This document shows, piece by piece, positions 34,482 to 43,845 of a stretch of 64,000 bases of DNA (its first letter is position 1; each line of letters opens with the position of its first letter). The notes beneath the pieces are model-generated. The model had not been told where the DNA came from, did no database searches, and was given only the letters and a program-made list of their open reading frames with translations. Both the position numbers and the translations under genes were made by a program. The DNA is from Akkermansiaceae bacterium (GTDB taxonomy: Bacteria; Verrucomicrobiota; Verrucomicrobiia; Verrucomicrobiales; Akkermansiaceae), in NCBI GenBank assembly GCA_019634595.1, contig JAHCBC010000003.1:1-64000 (forward strand). Direction: 5' to 3'.

Positions 34482-34517
34482 AAACCGTCTGCCGCCTCCG
34501 TGCGGCAGGCGGTTTTT
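34482..34517 (+). terminator. Rho-independent terminator after the YHS-like gene
   Basis: A 14-bp stem (AAACCGTCTGCCGC with GCGGCAGGCGGTTT, one G-T pair) and a 6-base loop are followed by a T run, GTTTTTTG. It lies about 40 bases after the stop at 34444. Confidence 0.92.
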
Positions 34518-34610
34518 TGTGGCGGCGATCACCGGTCGCCGTCTCCCCGACATCACCACTCCCCAAGGTCTTGATCTCAGGGAGAGGAGTTCCTTCATCC
34601 ATGCGTATTC

Positions 34611-34763
34611 CAACCGCAGATGAACGGGATGTCGCAGATTCACGGAAATTTCTGTTTTCATCTCACGGCTCAGACTTGTGAAACCGAAGTTGTCGGTTCG
34701 GATTCAGGATTTGGGAGCTATCCTGATATTCATCTGCGTTAATCCTTGTTCATCTGCGGTTGG
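34611..34763. repeat. Inverted pair of ATCTGCG-type interspersed repeats
   Basis: Positions 34731-34763 read ATCTGCG then, after a gap, TTCATCTGCGGTTGG. Positions 34611-34645 carry the same pattern on the opposite strand, so the two copies face each other around an 85-base centre. They resemble the repeat at 31-63. The gap 34445-34845 otherwise holds the terminator at 34482-34517 and no gene that I can support. Such short repeats are dispersed in many environmental bacteria. Confidence 0.55.
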
Positions 34764-34845
34764 ATTTTTCCCATGTGAGCACCTTGCGCCCCCTGAAACT
34801 TCCGCTCCCCATTCTCCGCGGGATCTGCTTGGCTGGAACAGCCGC

Positions 34846-37602
34846 ATGAAACCCAACGCCCGTCTGTTCCCTGTTCTTCTCTCCGCTTTCGGAGCCGTGT
34901 CCACCCTGCACGCGCAGTCTGTCGATCCCACTTCCCCGCCATCGGACAAAATTTCAGTCACCGCCGGTGACTGGAAATCCGCCGATGGCGCGACGGTGAA
35001 ACTGCCCGCCGGCACCCTGGCCATCACTGCGCCGGAAGTCCGCAAGCTGGAGAAAACCGGCGACATCCCGGTGAACTACCTCCCCCGCTTCGAGAGCTTC
35101 GACATGTGGCCCGCGGACAAGGGCACGCCGGGACCACTGAACCTCAGCCCCGCCCGCTCCGACCATGGCAACACCCAGATCCTCGGCGGCCTCTACCGCC
35201 AGTTGGTGCCGGGCAGCCTCACCCTCCAGTCCGAGGATGGATCAAAGACCTTCAAGGAGGGTGAGGACTTCAAGCTCCACCCCACCTGGCCGCAGGTCAC
35301 GAACATCGGCGACAAGCTCGGCAAGCCCGGCTCCGGCAAGCTGAAGGCATCCTACGGCATCGCCACCCAGCGGCTGGATCTCCTCCAGCTCAAGGATGGG
35401 AAGGTCACCATCAAGGCCGGGAAATCCTACCTCGTCTGCCCCGTCCTTCCGGAGCCGGATGCCGGGGCCACCGCCATCGCCGGCATCTACGTCGCGCCAT
35501 GGCAGACGGACGGGAAGCATGTCATTTCAAAGGAGGACATCTTCCCCATCCGCGCCTTCACCCCCGCCGCTCCGGTCAATCCGGAAGGGATCGCGAAATC
35601 CACCGCGAAGCTCAAAGGCGGGGAACCCTTCAGGATCGCCTTCATGGGCGACAGCGTGACGCTCGGCGCGGAGGCCACCGCATGGACGCTCAACCTCTGG
35701 ACGGAAAAAAACCTCACCTACGCCAGCCGCGTCGTCACCGGACTGCGGAAAGTTTTCCCCTCCGCGAAAATCGAGCCGATCCAGGCGGTGCAGGGCGGCA
35801 CCACCTCGAAGGTCGCGCCCCAGTTCTTCGATGAAAAGGTCGCGCCGCAGAAGCCGGATCTCCTGCTGATCGCCTTTGGCCTCAATGACGCGAACTCCAC
35901 CATCGGCGGCAAGCCCCGCGTCTCCGTGGAGGAATACAAGGAAGGCCTCCGGGGCGTGATCGGGAAAGCGCGTGCCACCGGCACGGAGGTAATGCTCGTT
36001 ACGCCCATGCAGCCGGGGCCTTTCCTGAAGTCCGGCATCGCCACACGCATCGTGGACTACCGGGACGCCATGCTCGCGCTCGCCAAAGAGGAGAAGGTCG
36101 CCTGCGCGGATGTGTATGCGGACTGGATGCACCAGGCGGACCAGGGCATCCCTCCGTTCAGCCAGCTCCACAACTGGATCAACCACCCCGGCAACCACGG
36201 CCACGGCGTCTATGCGGACACCATCCTGCGCTTCTTCTCACCGGGAGGAGCGGTGAAGAAAGAAACCTCCGCGGTTCCACCCGCCATCGGCCTGCCACAG
36301 CCGGACGCGGAGTCCCCGCTGTGGAGGACGAAGCCGCGCGAACTTCCTCCCATGGAGGAGATCGCCGCGAAGGCCCGGCCAAACGCGAACATCTACGGTC
36401 TTTATAGTTGGTGGAACGAATACAAGGCGCGCCGCGCCGCGCTGAAGGAAGTGGGCTGGAAGTCCATCCGCCTCGGCGGACCGCTGACGGATGAGGCGAT
36501 GACCGCTCTGGCCGAGGATGGGGTGGAAGTGCTCTACACCTTCGGCGCGCCGAGATTCGACCACGCCACGGATGCGGGGAAGGAAGATGAGTTCGTCGCC
36601 CGCTATGTGGAGGCGTTCACCTCGATGATCCGCCGCTATGGCCCGGACGGGGCCTTCTTCAAGGAGCACCCGGATGTCCCCAACCGCCCGATCATCCATT
36701 GGGAGATCTGCAACGAGCCGAACTTCCAATACCTGGTCCCGCCGGACGGGCGGCCCAACAAGGAACTCGAGGCGTTCCGGGAAAACATCTACGCCAAGCT
36801 CCTGATCGCGGCCCACCGGGCCGCGAAACTCGTTTCGGACCAGGTGAAGATCGTGGGCTTCAGCACCGGAGGCGTTTCCGCGGGTGACCTGCGCTTCATC
36901 AAGAACGTCCACGCGGTGGATGCCGGTGTCGCCAAAGCCTACGACATCCTGGCCACCCACCCCTACGTGGATCCCGCGCCACCGGAAGGGTTCTCCATCC
37001 AGAAATGGGGCGACTACAGCATCAGCACCAACCTCTCGACCATCCGCAAGACCCTCACCCAACACCAGCGGGGTGATTCGACCATCTGGTACACGGAGAT
37101 GGGCTGGGAGATCCCGCAGGAAGAAGGCGGCCGCTTTCCCGGCAAGCGCCCGGGATCGGTGACCTCGAACCTCCAGGCAGCCAGCATCGTCCGCAACTAT
37201 GCCCTCGCCATGCGCCTGGGCGTCGAACGCGTGCATGTCATGTTCATCCACGACTCCGACCAGTATAACGGCGGCCTCTTCAACCGGAACGGCACCTGGC
37301 GTCCGTCCGCCCACGCGGTGAAGGCGATGATCTCGATCCTTCCCGAGCCGAAATTCCTCGATGCCATCCACGAAGGGGAGGAAGACACCTATGCCTACCG
37401 CTTCGCGCCGTCATCCTCCGCGGATGGGAAGCCCGTGATCATGGCATGGAACATCAAAGGACCGACCACCGCCCGCATTCCTTTCCCTTCGTCACAGGCG
37501 ACCGTCACTGACATGCTGGGCGGGAAATCCACCGTCGCCGCCGAGGGAGGGGTTCTCGTCCTGCCCATCGGTCCGCTTCCTGTATATGTGACGGAACAGT
37601 GA
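34846..37602 (+). CDS. Secreted SGNH hydrolase fused to a clan GH-A-type glycoside hydrolase
   Basis: The 918-residue protein starts at 34846 with a signal peptide (ending near 'STLHAQS'). Residues about 25-250 are a beta-rich region. An SGNH/GDSL esterase domain follows with MGDS (Ser270), GLND (Asn347) and 'NHPGNHGH' (447-453), then a TIM-barrel glycosidase with 'IHWEICNEPN' (acid/base Glu624) and 'IWYTEMGWE' (nucleophile Glu751). The C-terminal strands include 'VTDMLGGK'. The fusion suggests removal of acyl groups and cleavage of the same extracellular polysaccharide. The glycosidase family (GH39- or GH5-like) is not certain. The frame is open upstream to 34678, but without a signal peptide. 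Confidence 0.83.
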   Translation: MKPNARLFPVLLSAFGAVSTLHAQSVDPTSPPSDKISVTAGDWKSADGATVKLPAGTLAITAPEVRKLEKTGDIPVNYLPRFESFDMWPADKGTPGPLNLSPARSDHGNTQILGGLYRQLVPGSLTLQSEDGSKTFKEGEDFKLHPTWPQVTNIGDKLGKPGSGKLKASYGIATQRLDLLQLKDGKVTIKAGKSYLVCPVLPEPDAGATAIAGIYVAPWQTDGKHVISKEDIFPIRAFTPAAPVNPEGIAKSTAKLKGGEPFRIAFMGDSVTLGAEATAWTLNLWTEKNLTYASRVVTGLRKVFPSAKIEPIQAVQGGTTSKVAPQFFDEKVAPQKPDLLLIAFGLNDANSTIGGKPRVSVEEYKEGLRGVIGKARATGTEVMLVTPMQPGPFLKSGIATRIVDYRDAMLALAKEEKVACADVYADWMHQADQGIPPFSQLHNWINHPGNHGHGVYADTILRFFSPGGAVKKETSAVPPAIGLPQPDAESPLWRTKPRELPPMEEIAAKARPNANIYGLYSWWNEYKARRAALKEVGWKSIRLGGPLTDEAMTALAEDGVEVLYTFGAPRFDHATDAGKEDEFVARYVEAFTSMIRRYGPDGAFFKEHPDVPNRPIIHWEICNEPNFQYLVPPDGRPNKELEAFRENIYAKLLIAAHRAAKLVSDQVKIVGFSTGGVSAGDLRFIKNVHAVDAGVAKAYDILATHPYVDPAPPEGFSIQKWGDYSISTNLSTIRKTLTQHQRGDSTIWYTEMGWEIPQEEGGRFPGKRPGSVTSNLQAASIVRNYALAMRLGVERVHVMFIHDSDQYNGGLFNRNGTWRPSAHAVKAMISILPEPKFLDAIHEGEEDTYAYRFAPSSSADGKPVIMAWNIKGPTTARIPFPSSQATVTDMLGGKSTVAAEGGVLVLPIGPLPVYVTEQ

Positions 37603-37632
37603 GAGGTGATCCGTTTCATCGGAATTGAGAGT

Positions 37633-37801
37633 GGCAGGGACCGCATTCCATGCGGTCCGGTTGGGAAGATGATCCATCATCCTCCGACTCCATCTTCGCA
37701 GGTGACTCTCCATCTCCTGGATTTGGGGAATCAGTTGAATATGGAAGGCGGAAGGTAGTAGTGGATCTCCCCACCTGACCGCATGGAATGCGGTCCCTGC
37801 C
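37633..37801. repeat. Inverted pair of 25-base palindromic repeats
   Basis: The 25 bases at 37633-37657 and 37777-37801 are exact reverse complements of each other. Each is itself nearly palindromic (core GACCGCAT...ATGCGGTC). The 119 bases between them have no ORF. The pair lies between two convergent genes (34846-37602, plus; 37887-40541, minus). The arrangement resembles a REP/BIME pair or a small non-autonomous element. It can also act as a transcription barrier. It fills most of the 284-base gap. Confidence 0.7.
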
Positions 37802-37886
37802 TAACCAGCCATCCATGGCGGATTGGGATCGGAAGATGGCACCGCTCCGCCCCGCCGTGATGGCGCGGCCATCCCGTTACGGGAGA

Positions 37887-40541
37887 TCAACGCTTCACCT
37901 CATAGTAATAAGCCGCGCTGGTGCCATCGATGGTGAAGGTGCCGTCCGCCTGCGGGGTGATCGCTTCTTTTTTCGGAACGCCCTGGTAGTCGAGGGCGCT
38001 TACCTGTGATGGCTTCGCCCCCTTCAGGCGGATGGACGCCTGCACCGGCTCCAGCAGCAACGGCGCGGTGCCCACGACTTCCAGCTTGGTGCCATCCTCG
38101 CTGTATTTCGCGCCGCTCTGCTTGTCCCGCGCCAGCGCGGTGATGAGCACATGCTTGCTCGCCTCCAGCGGTTGGTCGTCCAGCGGCGTGAACAGGAGGC
38201 TGACGAACTCCGTCGAGATTTTCACGGAGACACCCGGCAGATCGACCGCACGGCCCGCCGCCTTTCCAATCACGCCCTGGGTCTTCGGGGATTTCACCAG
38301 GATCGTTTCCCTGCCGTAGTCCCAGACCAGTTCGCCCGTCGCGCTGGTGATGGTCTTCGTGCTCTCATCCCACAGGCCTTTGGCGTCCGCCTGTTTCGGT
38401 TCGCCTCCGTCGAAACCGACCGTCACCCGTCCCACGGCGAACATCTCATCCGCCACCGCGCCGGGTGAGTTCACCTGCGTCTTGCCGTCATAGTAGTTCT
38501 GCGCCCACGCCGGTGTGCCGGAGAAAAGCTGCTCCGTCGTCGCGGTTCGCGCCGCCACAACCGGAGCTTCCTTGAAATGTCCCTTCCGCACCGCAAAGGC
38601 GAGCGCGGGAAACTGCCCCATGTAGTGCGGCGTGTCCGTGGTGTAGCTGCTCATCCCCGGCCAGCCGTCGCCCAGCCGCGGGCCGCTCTGCGTGAAATGC
38701 AGCGAGGCATCCCACCCCTGCAGGCCCATGCCATAGAATGCCATGATCGGCGCAGCCTCCAGCTTCCACTGGTTCGGCGGGCACATCGTCCATTCGCTCA
38801 GGGAAAACGGCTTGTCCGCCACCTGCTTGAAGCCGATGGAGAACAGATACTTGCCCGGCTTGCCCAGATGGGAATCCGCATACACACCGCCCTCATGGAT
38901 GCCGTGGCCACCCGCACCGCCACCCGCGTAGTTGTGGCGGTCGATCATCGAACCGATGGTGTCAGCATGGATGTTCGCCTGATCGACCAGTGAGGATCCT
39001 CCCAGCCAGTTCGTGGTCACCGTCTGCGCCTTGAAGCCGGTGGCACGGACCGCTTTCTCCGTCTTTTCGTAAAGCCCGCGCTGCATCTCCGTCATGAAGC
39101 GGATCTGGTCCCCCGCCCGCTTTGTCTGGCCCGCGAACCTGCCGCGGATGCCCTGCGCGTCCATGTCATACGGCCCCATCAGCGTGAGCTCCCCGGAGTC
39201 CAGGGACTCGCTGAATTTGCCCCACACCGCCTTCACCCCGGCGTCGTCCTTGTAACGGTCCTTCACCCATGTGGCGAACCGCTGGCGCAGCAGCTTCGCG
39301 TGCAGCGGCCACTTCTTCGTCCCCGGATTGGAAAGTTCACCCAGCGGATTCCAGAAAAAGATGCAGTCCTCATTCTGGAACTCCACCGTCGCCAGCGCCG
39401 GATCATCCGCGTAGCGCAGGCCTGTGTGCGGGTTCTTATGTTCCAGCAGCGCGGTCAGCACCTTCAGCCGGAGGTCCCACAGCTCCGGTGACATCTGGAT
39501 GAGTCCGTAGGTATCGCGCAGGCCGTCTTTCCCCAGTGGTGACAGCTCCTTGAAAAGTTCCTCCGGATAACCGTCGGCAGCGGAAACAGGAAAATGATAG
39601 AACACGCTCCAGCAGGAATAGATGCCCGCTTTCTTCAGTTCCGCGAACCACCAGTCATACTCCGCCAGTTTCGCCGGATCGATCTTCCCATCCGTCGCCA
39701 CCGTGTCGAACAACGGGTGCTGCCGCACATAGTTGATGCCATGTTTCCGCAGGTACTTGATCCTCTGCAGCGACTGTTCCCTGGAGTCCTTCGCGCTGAA
39801 GTTCGCACCCGCCCCCCACAGCTTCACCGGTTCCTTCCCATCCGCGAAACGGAGCCGGCTCCCGTCCGCCACCACCGGGCCGAATTTCCCCGCAGGGACA
39901 TGGTTGAGAGATGACATGTCGATGACGGACCCCGCCTTGAACCCGTCCACATCCGGCATCAGTGGAAACCAATCGGCGGGTCCCGCCGCGGCGACCGCAT
40001 CCGGCCTTACGATGCCCTGCGGCACGAACGCATCCGTCGTCAGCACGAAGCAATCCAGCCCGCCGTGGTTGTTATTGGCGCTGGCCATGCGGAATTTCAT
40101 TTTCACCGTGCCCTTCTTCAGGTCCAGCACGCCCGCATTCACCCAGGCGATGAAGCGCATGTCCGGCTTGTTGTCCTCCGCGATGTTCTGCTGGCCGCGC
40201 TTCTCCGTGAAATCCACCGCCACCCACGGCCCGTCACCGATGGAGTAGCCGAGCTTCGCCTGGAGCGGGTTCGCACGGATCCAGAACGTGTAGGCCCCGT
40301 CCTCCGGCACCTCGATGTCGTATTCACCGGTGCCTTCCTTCGGTCCGTAGTTGCTCAGCCATTCGCCACCGCTCAGCAGATCCTTCTTCACCTTGTCATA
40401 CCACCACGGATGCCGTTGCACGCTGGCGGGGGAAGCGGACTCCCCCTCCGTCCAGATGCTGGCCGCCGTTGCAGGAGCGCCGGAGAAAGTGAATGCCGCC
40501 GCTGCGGAGAGCGCGGCCCGGGGAATGATGGTGGGTTTCAT
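37887..40541 (-). CDS. Secreted glycoside-hydrolase-like protein, clan GH-A fold
   Basis: The 884-residue protein has a signal peptide (MKPTIIPRAALSAAAAFTFS). An N-terminal beta-sandwich binding module ('EYDIEVPEDGAYTFWIRANP') is followed by a TIM-barrel region with 'YLRKHGINYVRQH', 'VEFQNEDCIFFW' (Glu391, acid/base candidate in an N-E pair) and 'SLSEWTMCPPNQW' (Glu583, nucleophile candidate). C-terminal beta-rich domains follow. This is the clan GH-A signature; the exact family is not recognised. The gene lies 35 bases downstream of a FecR-type gene and is probably cotranscribed with the sigma/FecR pair at 40577-42396. That would tie its expression to surface sensing. Confidence 0.78.
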   Translation of the reverse strand: MKPTIIPRAALSAAAAFTFSGAPATAASIWTEGESASPASVQRHPWWYDKVKKDLLSGGEWLSNYGPKEGTGEYDIEVPEDGAYTFWIRANPLQAKLGYSIGDGPWVAVDFTEKRGQQNIAEDNKPDMRFIAWVNAGVLDLKKGTVKMKFRMASANNNHGGLDCFVLTTDAFVPQGIVRPDAVAAAGPADWFPLMPDVDGFKAGSVIDMSSLNHVPAGKFGPVVADGSRLRFADGKEPVKLWGAGANFSAKDSREQSLQRIKYLRKHGINYVRQHPLFDTVATDGKIDPAKLAEYDWWFAELKKAGIYSCWSVFYHFPVSAADGYPEELFKELSPLGKDGLRDTYGLIQMSPELWDLRLKVLTALLEHKNPHTGLRYADDPALATVEFQNEDCIFFWNPLGELSNPGTKKWPLHAKLLRQRFATWVKDRYKDDAGVKAVWGKFSESLDSGELTLMGPYDMDAQGIRGRFAGQTKRAGDQIRFMTEMQRGLYEKTEKAVRATGFKAQTVTTNWLGGSSLVDQANIHADTIGSMIDRHNYAGGGAGGHGIHEGGVYADSHLGKPGKYLFSIGFKQVADKPFSLSEWTMCPPNQWKLEAAPIMAFYGMGLQGWDASLHFTQSGPRLGDGWPGMSSYTTDTPHYMGQFPALAFAVRKGHFKEAPVVAARTATTEQLFSGTPAWAQNYYDGKTQVNSPGAVADEMFAVGRVTVGFDGGEPKQADAKGLWDESTKTITSATGELVWDYGRETILVKSPKTQGVIGKAAGRAVDLPGVSVKISTEFVSLLFTPLDDQPLEASKHVLITALARDKQSGAKYSEDGTKLEVVGTAPLLLEPVQASIRLKGAKPSQVSALDYQGVPKKEAITPQADGTFTIDGTSAAYYYEVKR

Positions 40542-40576
40542 GGATGGATGGTCGTTTGGATGATGGAAGGCGGCTC

Positions 40577-41872
40577 TCAGTCCTGGATCTCCACTTCGGA
40601 AACCTGGAGCAGGTCATCGGCTTCAAGAACCGAGATGGAAAGGTTCGCCAGGCGGGAGCCTGAGATCCCGGCACCTTTCGCCGGGGCGATGATCTCCATC
40701 CCGCCGATGTCCCCCTCGTAGATCCTCCAGCCTATGACATCTTCCGGCAGTGAGGAGGCCCGGAACTTGACCTCGCGGTTGCCGGCGAAGCCGCCCTTCC
40801 CATCCCGGCAGTGCAGGAAGATCCGGATGTGCGCACCAGGGTCCGCCACGCGGAACTTCACCCGCAGCCTGCTTTGGGTCCGGAGCTCCACGATGCCATC
40901 GAAAACGCGGTCCCCGTCGCTGCGGAACACCACCCCATGATGGATGACCGGTTGCGCGGAAGACCCTCCCGCGCGGAAGGGCTGCGCCCCGAAGTACCCC
41001 CCCTGCGGCGGAACCGCCCTCCATGACACCGGGGCGGAGGAAAACGACCGCGCCTCCAGCCCGCTGCGGGCATCCAGCGTGGCGGTCGCCATCCTCTCCT
41101 GCGGGATGTCCACGGTGTCACCGTCCGCCAGCCGTTTGAACCTCACCTTTCCGGAAGTTACGGCGACCGTAGTACTGGAAGATGTCGCATCCACGGAGAA
41201 GCGCGTCCCCACCACCTCCACCCGTGCGGTGGCTGTCTCCACATAGGCCGGCCTGCCCGCAGGTTGCGGGGTCATCTCCACCTCCAGGTTCCCGCTCCGG
41301 AGGACCAGGCGCTTCGACTTTTCCACTGGCACCTTCAGCTCGCCCTCCCCCGACAGCACCACGGTGCTCTTGTCCACGAACCGCAGCTTCGCGAAGGAGC
41401 CGGTCCCCTCCGTCACCAGCGCCCCGTTCCTCCCCAGGGCCTGCCCCACCTCCAGCGGATGCTTCCTGCCCGCCGCATCCAGCCATGACCATTCGCCATA
41501 GCCTTCCACCAGCACCGGAGCCGGTGCCGGGCGCAGGCCCCACCATGCCGCCAAGGAAAGCAGCAGCGCTGCCGCCATGCCCCATCCCGCCATCATCCGG
41601 GAGTCCTTCCTTTTCCTGATGACCACCGGCGCCACCCTCCCCGACGGCCTGCGCACCAGCGGCGCGGGTTCACGGAACTCCGCCATCCGGGGAAATTCAT
41701 GATGGAGCATCGCCTCCATCTCGATCACCGAGCCATACGCCTCCCGCGCCGCCGGATCACTCCGCAACCGCTCCAGCAGCACGGCGCGCTGTTCCTCCCG
41801 CAGCTCCCCGGCCATGAGCGCGTGCAGCAGTTCCTCCGTCGGGGGTTCGGGTGATGTCGGATCGTCTCGCAT
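40577..41872 (-). CDS. FecR-family membrane protein, anti-sigma-like (pair 1)
   Basis: The 431-residue protein has a short cytoplasmic N-terminus ('TEELLHALMAGELREEQRAV', an anti-sigma-like helical segment). One membrane helix follows at about residues 95-112 ('MMAGWGMAAALLLSLAAWWG'). The periplasmic FecR domain contains 'NGALVTEGTGSFAKLRF', 'VELVGTRF'-type 'ARVEVVGTRFSV' and 'VAVTSGKVRF'. A C-terminal jelly-roll-like domain (about 300-431) may bind carbohydrate. FecR proteins relay surface signals to a sigma factor. It begins 5 bases after the sigma gene. The downstream glycoside hydrolase is the likely target. Confidence 0.85.
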   Translation of the reverse strand: MRDDPTSPEPPTEELLHALMAGELREEQRAVLLERLRSDPAAREAYGSVIEMEAMLHHEFPRMAEFREPAPLVRRPSGRVAPVVIRKRKDSRMMAGWGMAAALLLSLAAWWGLRPAPAPVLVEGYGEWSWLDAAGRKHPLEVGQALGRNGALVTEGTGSFAKLRFVDKSTVVLSGEGELKVPVEKSKRLVLRSGNLEVEMTPQPAGRPAYVETATARVEVVGTRFSVDATSSSTTVAVTSGKVRFKRLADGDTVDIPQERMATATLDARSGLEARSFSSAPVSWRAVPPQGGYFGAQPFRAGGSSAQPVIHHGVVFRSDGDRVFDGIVELRTQSRLRVKFRVADPGAHIRIFLHCRDGKGGFAGNREVKFRASSLPEDVIGWRIYEGDIGGMEIIAPAKGAGISGSRLANLSISVLEADDLLQVSEVEIQD

Positions 41873-41877
41873 CGCTG

Positions 41878-42396
41878 TCAGGTGGGGGAAGTGGGCAGGC
41901 GTTTCTCGATGCAGGCTTTCAGTGCCCGGCGGATCCTCAGCAGGGAACCACGCAGGGCGACCGCGCTGCGGCCCAGCTCCTCCGCGATCGACTTGATCGG
42001 GGAGCCGTCGGCATAGTGGCGCTTCAGCAGCCGGGTGTCTTCCGGACGCAACTCGACCAGGCAGTGCTTCAGCGCGTTCGCCTTCTCATCATACTGTGCC
42101 AGGCGGACCTCCGCCTCTTCCGACAGCAGGTTCAGCAACTGCTCGTCCAACTCGAAAAACGACGGCCTCCGGGAAAGCCGTTTCCGCTCCGCGAGCGTCT
42201 GGTAGTAGGCTATCTTGAACGCCCAGGCGCGGAAATTCGTCCCCGGCTCGTATTCACCCAGCTTCTTCCAGACCGTGACGTTCGTTTCCTGCAGGATGTC
42301 CTCCGCATCCACCCGGTTCGGGTGGAGGCTCAGGATATAGGCATACAGGGCCGGCTGTAGCTGGCTCAGCATGCGGATGGGTTCGTCCGGCGTCAT
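41878..42396 (-). CDS. ECF-type sigma factor (pair 1)
   Basis: The 172-residue protein shows sigma region 2 ('ALYAYILSLHPNRVDAEDIL', 'QETNVTVWKKL', 'FRAWAFKIAYYQTLAERKR') and region 4 ('RLLKRHYADGSPIKSIAEEL', 'SAVALRGSLLRIRRALKACI'). It is of the sigma-70 type common in Rhodopirellula and Verrucomicrobium. It should direct RNA polymerase to genes controlled by the linked FecR protein, whose ATG lies 5 bases downstream. It is read away from the second pair, which lies 1.4 kb to the right in the opposite direction, with the deacetylase gene between them. Confidence 0.88.
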   Translation of the reverse strand: MTPDEPIRMLSQLQPALYAYILSLHPNRVDAEDILQETNVTVWKKLGEYEPGTNFRAWAFKIAYYQTLAERKRLSRRPSFFELDEQLLNLLSEEAEVRLAQYDEKANALKHCLVELRPEDTRLLKRHYADGSPIKSIAEELGRSAVALRGSLLRIRRALKACIEKRLPTSPT

Positions 42397-42465
42397 TCGT
42401 CATGGTTGTATAGCCGCGGGAAGCGTCCGCGTTAGGGGGAAATCAGGAAAATATCCTCCCACGGA

Positions 42466-43458
42466 TCACTGTGCGGTCAGCACGACCGCCCCGGGGAGCG
42501 CGTCGAACTTCACCACGCCGTCCTTCACATCCACGGTCGCACGCGCATCGCCCTGGGAAACGGCGACCTTCTTCCAGTCGCCCGGCACCTCGGTGATGAA
42601 GGTCAGCACTCCGTCATACCATTTCGGGTCCGCGGAACATGTCACCTCCAGCTCGATCTCCTCCGCCGCCGCGCGCACGACCTTCACAGCGGCCGCCTCC
42701 CGCTGCACCTCGTACTTGTGCTGGGTGACGTGATCGGTGATCCAGAGTTCGCCCTTGTCCGACTTTTCCTTCAACCGGTCGAGCAGCGGGAAAAAGACAT
42801 CCTGCTTCAGCGCCCAGAAATCCTGGTAGCCCCAGTCCGGCTCCTTCCGCTCCACGCCGTGGAGGACGAGGTATTCCATGCCCTTCTCCCCGACCGCCTT
42901 GTCCGCCAGGGCCATCATCTGCTCCGTCGTCTGGAGGTGATAGACCGCGCCATGGTCCCTGAAAGGCGGACGGTCGATGAGGTGGTGTTTCTCCAGCAAT
43001 TCATCAAGCTGCTCCTTGGTGATGTTCCATTTCCCCGGCCCCACCCCCGGCTGGCCGTAGGAAAGCAGCTCCGGCTTTTCCTTCGCGGTGACCTTGCGGA
43101 TGTATTCCGCACAGGCACCCACCTCGTACTCCGCATGCTCCGCGTCCCTCACGCCCTGGTGGGTCATCGTGTGGTTGCCATAGACCATGCCCGTCCCGGG
43201 GATCTCCTTGGTCCATTTCTCCTCGAACTTCTTGTACTCACCCTTCTCCGGGTTGATGTAGAAAGTCCCGATCAGCCCCCGCTTCGCCATCTCCGGGATG
43301 GCCACCTGCCAGTGGCTCGGCCAGCCGTCGTCGAACATCAGCAGGAAAGCCGCGGTGCGGTCGTCCTTCCATTTCGCGACTTTGGTGTCGCCGGGCGCGG
43401 CAACCGCCAGGCCGCTGCCCAGGGCGACCGAGAGCAGGATCATCCAGTGCTTATTCAT
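42466..43458 (-). CDS. Secreted polysaccharide deacetylase-like protein
   Basis: From the ATG at 43458 the 330-residue protein has a signal peptide (MNKHWMILLSVALGSGLAVA). The NodB-like motifs are 'AFLLMFDDGWPSHW' (DD metal/base motif) and 'YGNHTMTHQGV' (the HxxxH motif reads H-T-M-T-H). The C-terminal part ('VTCSADPKWYDGVLTFITEV') is beta-rich. Such enzymes remove acetyl groups from chitin, peptidoglycan or other polysaccharides. Adjacent are a sigma factor 69 bases downstream on the same strand and a second sigma gene starting divergently. The acetylated polymer is not known. Confidence 0.83.
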   Translation of the reverse strand: MNKHWMILLSVALGSGLAVAAPGDTKVAKWKDDRTAAFLLMFDDGWPSHWQVAIPEMAKRGLIGTFYINPEKGEYKKFEEKWTKEIPGTGMVYGNHTMTHQGVRDAEHAEYEVGACAEYIRKVTAKEKPELLSYGQPGVGPGKWNITKEQLDELLEKHHLIDRPPFRDHGAVYHLQTTEQMMALADKAVGEKGMEYLVLHGVERKEPDWGYQDFWALKQDVFFPLLDRLKEKSDKGELWITDHVTQHKYEVQREAAAVKVVRAAAEEIELEVTCSADPKWYDGVLTFITEVPGDWKKVAVSQGDARATVDVKDGVVKFDALPGAVVLTAQ

Positions 43459-43845
43459 CGATGGTTCGGGAGTAGGGAATCCGTCCGCCGCAGCATGACA
43501 TTCCCAGCATCCTGAAAAGCACCATGCCTGCAAGCAAAGCCTGCCTCCCGCCCCACGCACCTGCGGATACGCCATCACGGTATGGAGTGTGGGCCGGTTT
43601 TGTGTCATCTTCCTTTCGTTGCCGCGAGGAACTCCCCCCGATCCGGAACGGCAGCCGCACATCCCCCCAGCCAATCCCCCCGAAGGAATCACGGCGGCAG
43701 ACCACTCCCCCCTGGTCGCCGCCGTTTCCATTTTCCGGACGCCGCGGAAAAAATTTTCACACTTCCCTCATCCGGGAAATTGACCCTTGGTGGAAAGCAG
43801 GGCTCCCGCTCTCCGCCTCCACGATTTCGCACCATCCCGGAACCC
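43459..43845. other. 387-base intergenic region, no gene recognised
   Basis: This divergent gap lies between the deacetylase gene (minus) and the second sigma gene (plus). It is GC-rich with short C-runs. A weak inverted repeat near 43732-43754 (TTTTCCG...CGGAAAA) is the only structure I see. It should contain both promoters, but I cannot place their elements with confidence. Confidence 0.4.

Noticed and set aside
43732..43758. AT-rich inverted repeat as a terminator or operator
   Set aside because: The stem is only 7 bp and it is placed upstream of the sigma gene without a matching partner site.
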